Below are positions 62,862 through 64,000 of a stretch of DNA of 64,000 nucleotides, piece after piece. Position 1 is the stretch's first letter, and the number at the start of each line of letters is the position of its first letter. A program made the translations under genes and the position numbers. A model generated the notes under the pieces. The model saw nothing but the letters and a program-made list of their open reading frames with translations. It did no database searches and was not told where the DNA came from. Source of the DNA: an uncultured Verrucomicrobiota bacterium (GTDB taxonomy: Bacteria; Verrucomicrobiota; Verrucomicrobiia; Opitutales; Opitutaceae); NCBI GenBank assembly GCA_903904685.1, contig CAIVDS010000114.1, forward strand, positions 16,165 to 80,164, read 5' to 3'.

Positions 62862-64000
62862 GGTCGGCAAGATGGCGGGCGAGACGGATGGCGCAGACAC
62901 CCATGAAGAAAGTCGGGTTCGCCTGGCCGGATGTCGGGAAAACGGAACTGCTGCACACATGGAGATTGCTCGTGCCCCACACGCGAAGATCGCGGTTCAC
63001 GACACCGCGTTCCGGATCGTCGGCGATGCGGGTCGTTCCCGATTGATGCACCCCGTCCTTTGACATGGCCTGGATGGCGGCGAGGCGCTCTTCGGGAGGG
63101 AACCAGTATTCCAGCCGTCCCGCCCCGCAGGCCTGCAACTCGGCGTCGAGCAACTCATGGGCGCGAATAACCCCTTCGGCGTCGGCCTCGGTCACGCGAT
63201 AGAGGATCACCAGAGTCTTGCCGTCGGCGGACATCTCCATGCGGTTTTCCTCCGCGGGGATTTGCTCGGCGTGGAAGTGCACGGCGTAACGGTTTTCGCC
63301 GCTGTAGAGGAAAACCCCCGGCAGTTTGCGGCGGCGCAGGTAACGGCGGCAGAAGATCGAGGCCGGCGTCCACAGCGAGCCCGGCAGACCGCGGAGGATA
63401 TTGCCCAGGTGCGCACCGATGGCGTTGGCCTTCCCCTTGGTGATGGAATGGGCGACGGCGGGCGGGGCGAGCCGCTTGCCCAGGATGGGCATCAGCATGG
63501 CCAGATACATGAACGACATCGCCCCGCTCCGATGCGCGGGGTCGAAATAAAGCGGGTTATCCAGCCAGAAGGCGGTGTTGAGCAGGTTGCGCCCGACCAG
63601 CGTTTGCTCGGTGAACTGAAAGCGTCTGCGCTGGTAGGAGCCGTCCGCTTCGCGGCGAAAGCCATACTCCGTCGCCTTGGGGTCGCCCGTGAAACGCACG
63701 CTGGCGATCTTGCCGGACACGTGTCCCTGATAATGGCGCCCGAGCGCTTTCGGCGGCGCCGGCAGCCGGGCGAAAACCTGCGGATTTCGCAACAGCAGAC
63801 GGGTCGCCTCCTGCGCGCCCGTCGCCAGCACGATTTGATCGGCCGCCACCTCCGTCTCGGCACCGGTGGCCACCTCAAGCAGCCTGATGCCGGACAGCCG
63901 GCCGGAGTCGTCGGGCGCTGGGAGCGTGCGGGCCTCCGCGCCGAGAAGCAGATCGAGATTGGGCAGCGCTTTCAACTCGGCCTCATACTGCGGTCCGAAA
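62848..64000 (-). CDS. GMC-type oxidoreductase (partial)
   Basis: The C-terminal ~384 residues of a glucose-methanol-choline oxidoreductase; the gene runs off the right edge (the frame is still open at 64000 as FGPQYEAELK). An ADQIVLATGAQEATRLLL segment and the substrate/FAD region GVHQSGTTRIADDP ... NLHVCSSSVFPTSGQANPT, in pieces, contain the catalytic H and the flavin-contacting end. The N-terminal FAD-binding GxGxxG is outside the window. Related enzymes oxidise sugars or alcohols. It is upstream of and overlaps the aldo/keto reductase by 14 bases. Confidence 0.9.
   Translation of the reverse strand, partial: FGPQYEAELKALPNLDLLLGAEARTLPAPDDSGRLSGIRLLEVATGAETEVAADQIVLATGAQEATRLLLRNPQVFARLPAPPKALGRHYQGHVSGKIASVRFTGDPKATEYGFRREADGSYQRRRFQFTEQTLVGRNLLNTAFWLDNPLYFDPAHRSGAMSFMYLAMLMPILGKRLAPPAVAHSITKGKANAIGAHLGNILRGLPGSLWTPASIFCRRYLRRRKLPGVFLYSGENRYAVHFHAEQIPAEENRMEMSADGKTLVILYRVTEADAEGVIRAHELLDAELQACGAGRLEYWFPPEERLAAIQAMSKDGVHQSGTTRIADDPERGVVNRDLRVWGTSNLHVCSSSVFPTSGQANPTFFMGVCAIRLARHLADHAHR

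Overview
The window is GC-rich and densely coded, with short intergenic gaps and few strong Shine-Dalgarno sequences. Gene content suggests a Gram-negative bacterium of the Verrucomicrobiota, most likely near the Opitutaceae. Pointers are an SHD1-domain secreted protein, a zwf-opcA-pgl operon, BamD and LptE homologues that imply an outer membrane, an EpsI-like protein, and many intergenic repeats. This placement is inferred from gene content; no marker gene search was possible.

Layout. 1-7.2 kb: a partial YkgJ-like protein, engB, an unusual fusion of tRNA-guanine transglycosylase with an MnmC2-like methyltransferase domain, then a minus-strand set of secreted or carbohydrate-active genes and two small genes. 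7.2-7.6 kb: a degenerate tandem array of exactly 21 bp period. 7.7-11.2 kb: gmd-fcl (GDP-L-fucose) and an MFS exporter. 11.2-14.5 kb: the oxidative pentose-phosphate operon zwf-opcA-pgl. 14.6-24.8 kb: yraN, a GAF-containing PilB/GspE-type ATPase, recO, a nuclease-helicase fusion, and a pyrR-pyrB-pyrC run followed by a PLD-like protein and a CPBP protease. 25.2-29.8 kb: an outer-membrane barrel, thiL-tsaE, and a large RG-rich protein. 30.0-33.0 kb: tRNA-Leu(GAG) with an integrase island whose VirE-like primase is truncated. 33.2-37.9 kb: divergent mntR/mntH with an operator, a lone two-domain iron-type ABC permease, and an EamA transporter. 38.0-41.8 kb: a TPR protein and trpD-glmM on the minus strand. 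42.0-46.6 kb: an envelope and lipid operon rpmF-plsX-fabH-bamD-lptE-rpe. 46.8-50.3 kb: an accessory stretch with a second 21-bp-period array, TTGAACT/hairpin repeats, direct repeats flanking a small gene, and two frameshifted small genes. 50.3-64 kb: mainly minus-strand envelope genes (M23, HemW-like, EEP, M48, three glycosyltransferases, an S23 four-helix-bundle gene inside inverted repeats, an EpsI-like protein, an aldo/keto reductase and a partial GMC oxidoreductase).

Functional links. The zwf-opcA-pgl set feeds NADPH production, and rpe works in the same pathway. gmd-fcl supplies GDP-fucose that the downstream glycosyltransferases could use, although they lie far away. The plsX-fabH-bamD-lptE run couples lipid initiation with outer-membrane assembly. 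The features I consider most worth following are the two indel-free 21-bp arrays, the TGT-MnmC2 fusion, the TTGAACT/GC-hairpin repeat family, and the direct-repeat and frameshift-rich small-gene region at 48.4-50.2 kb.
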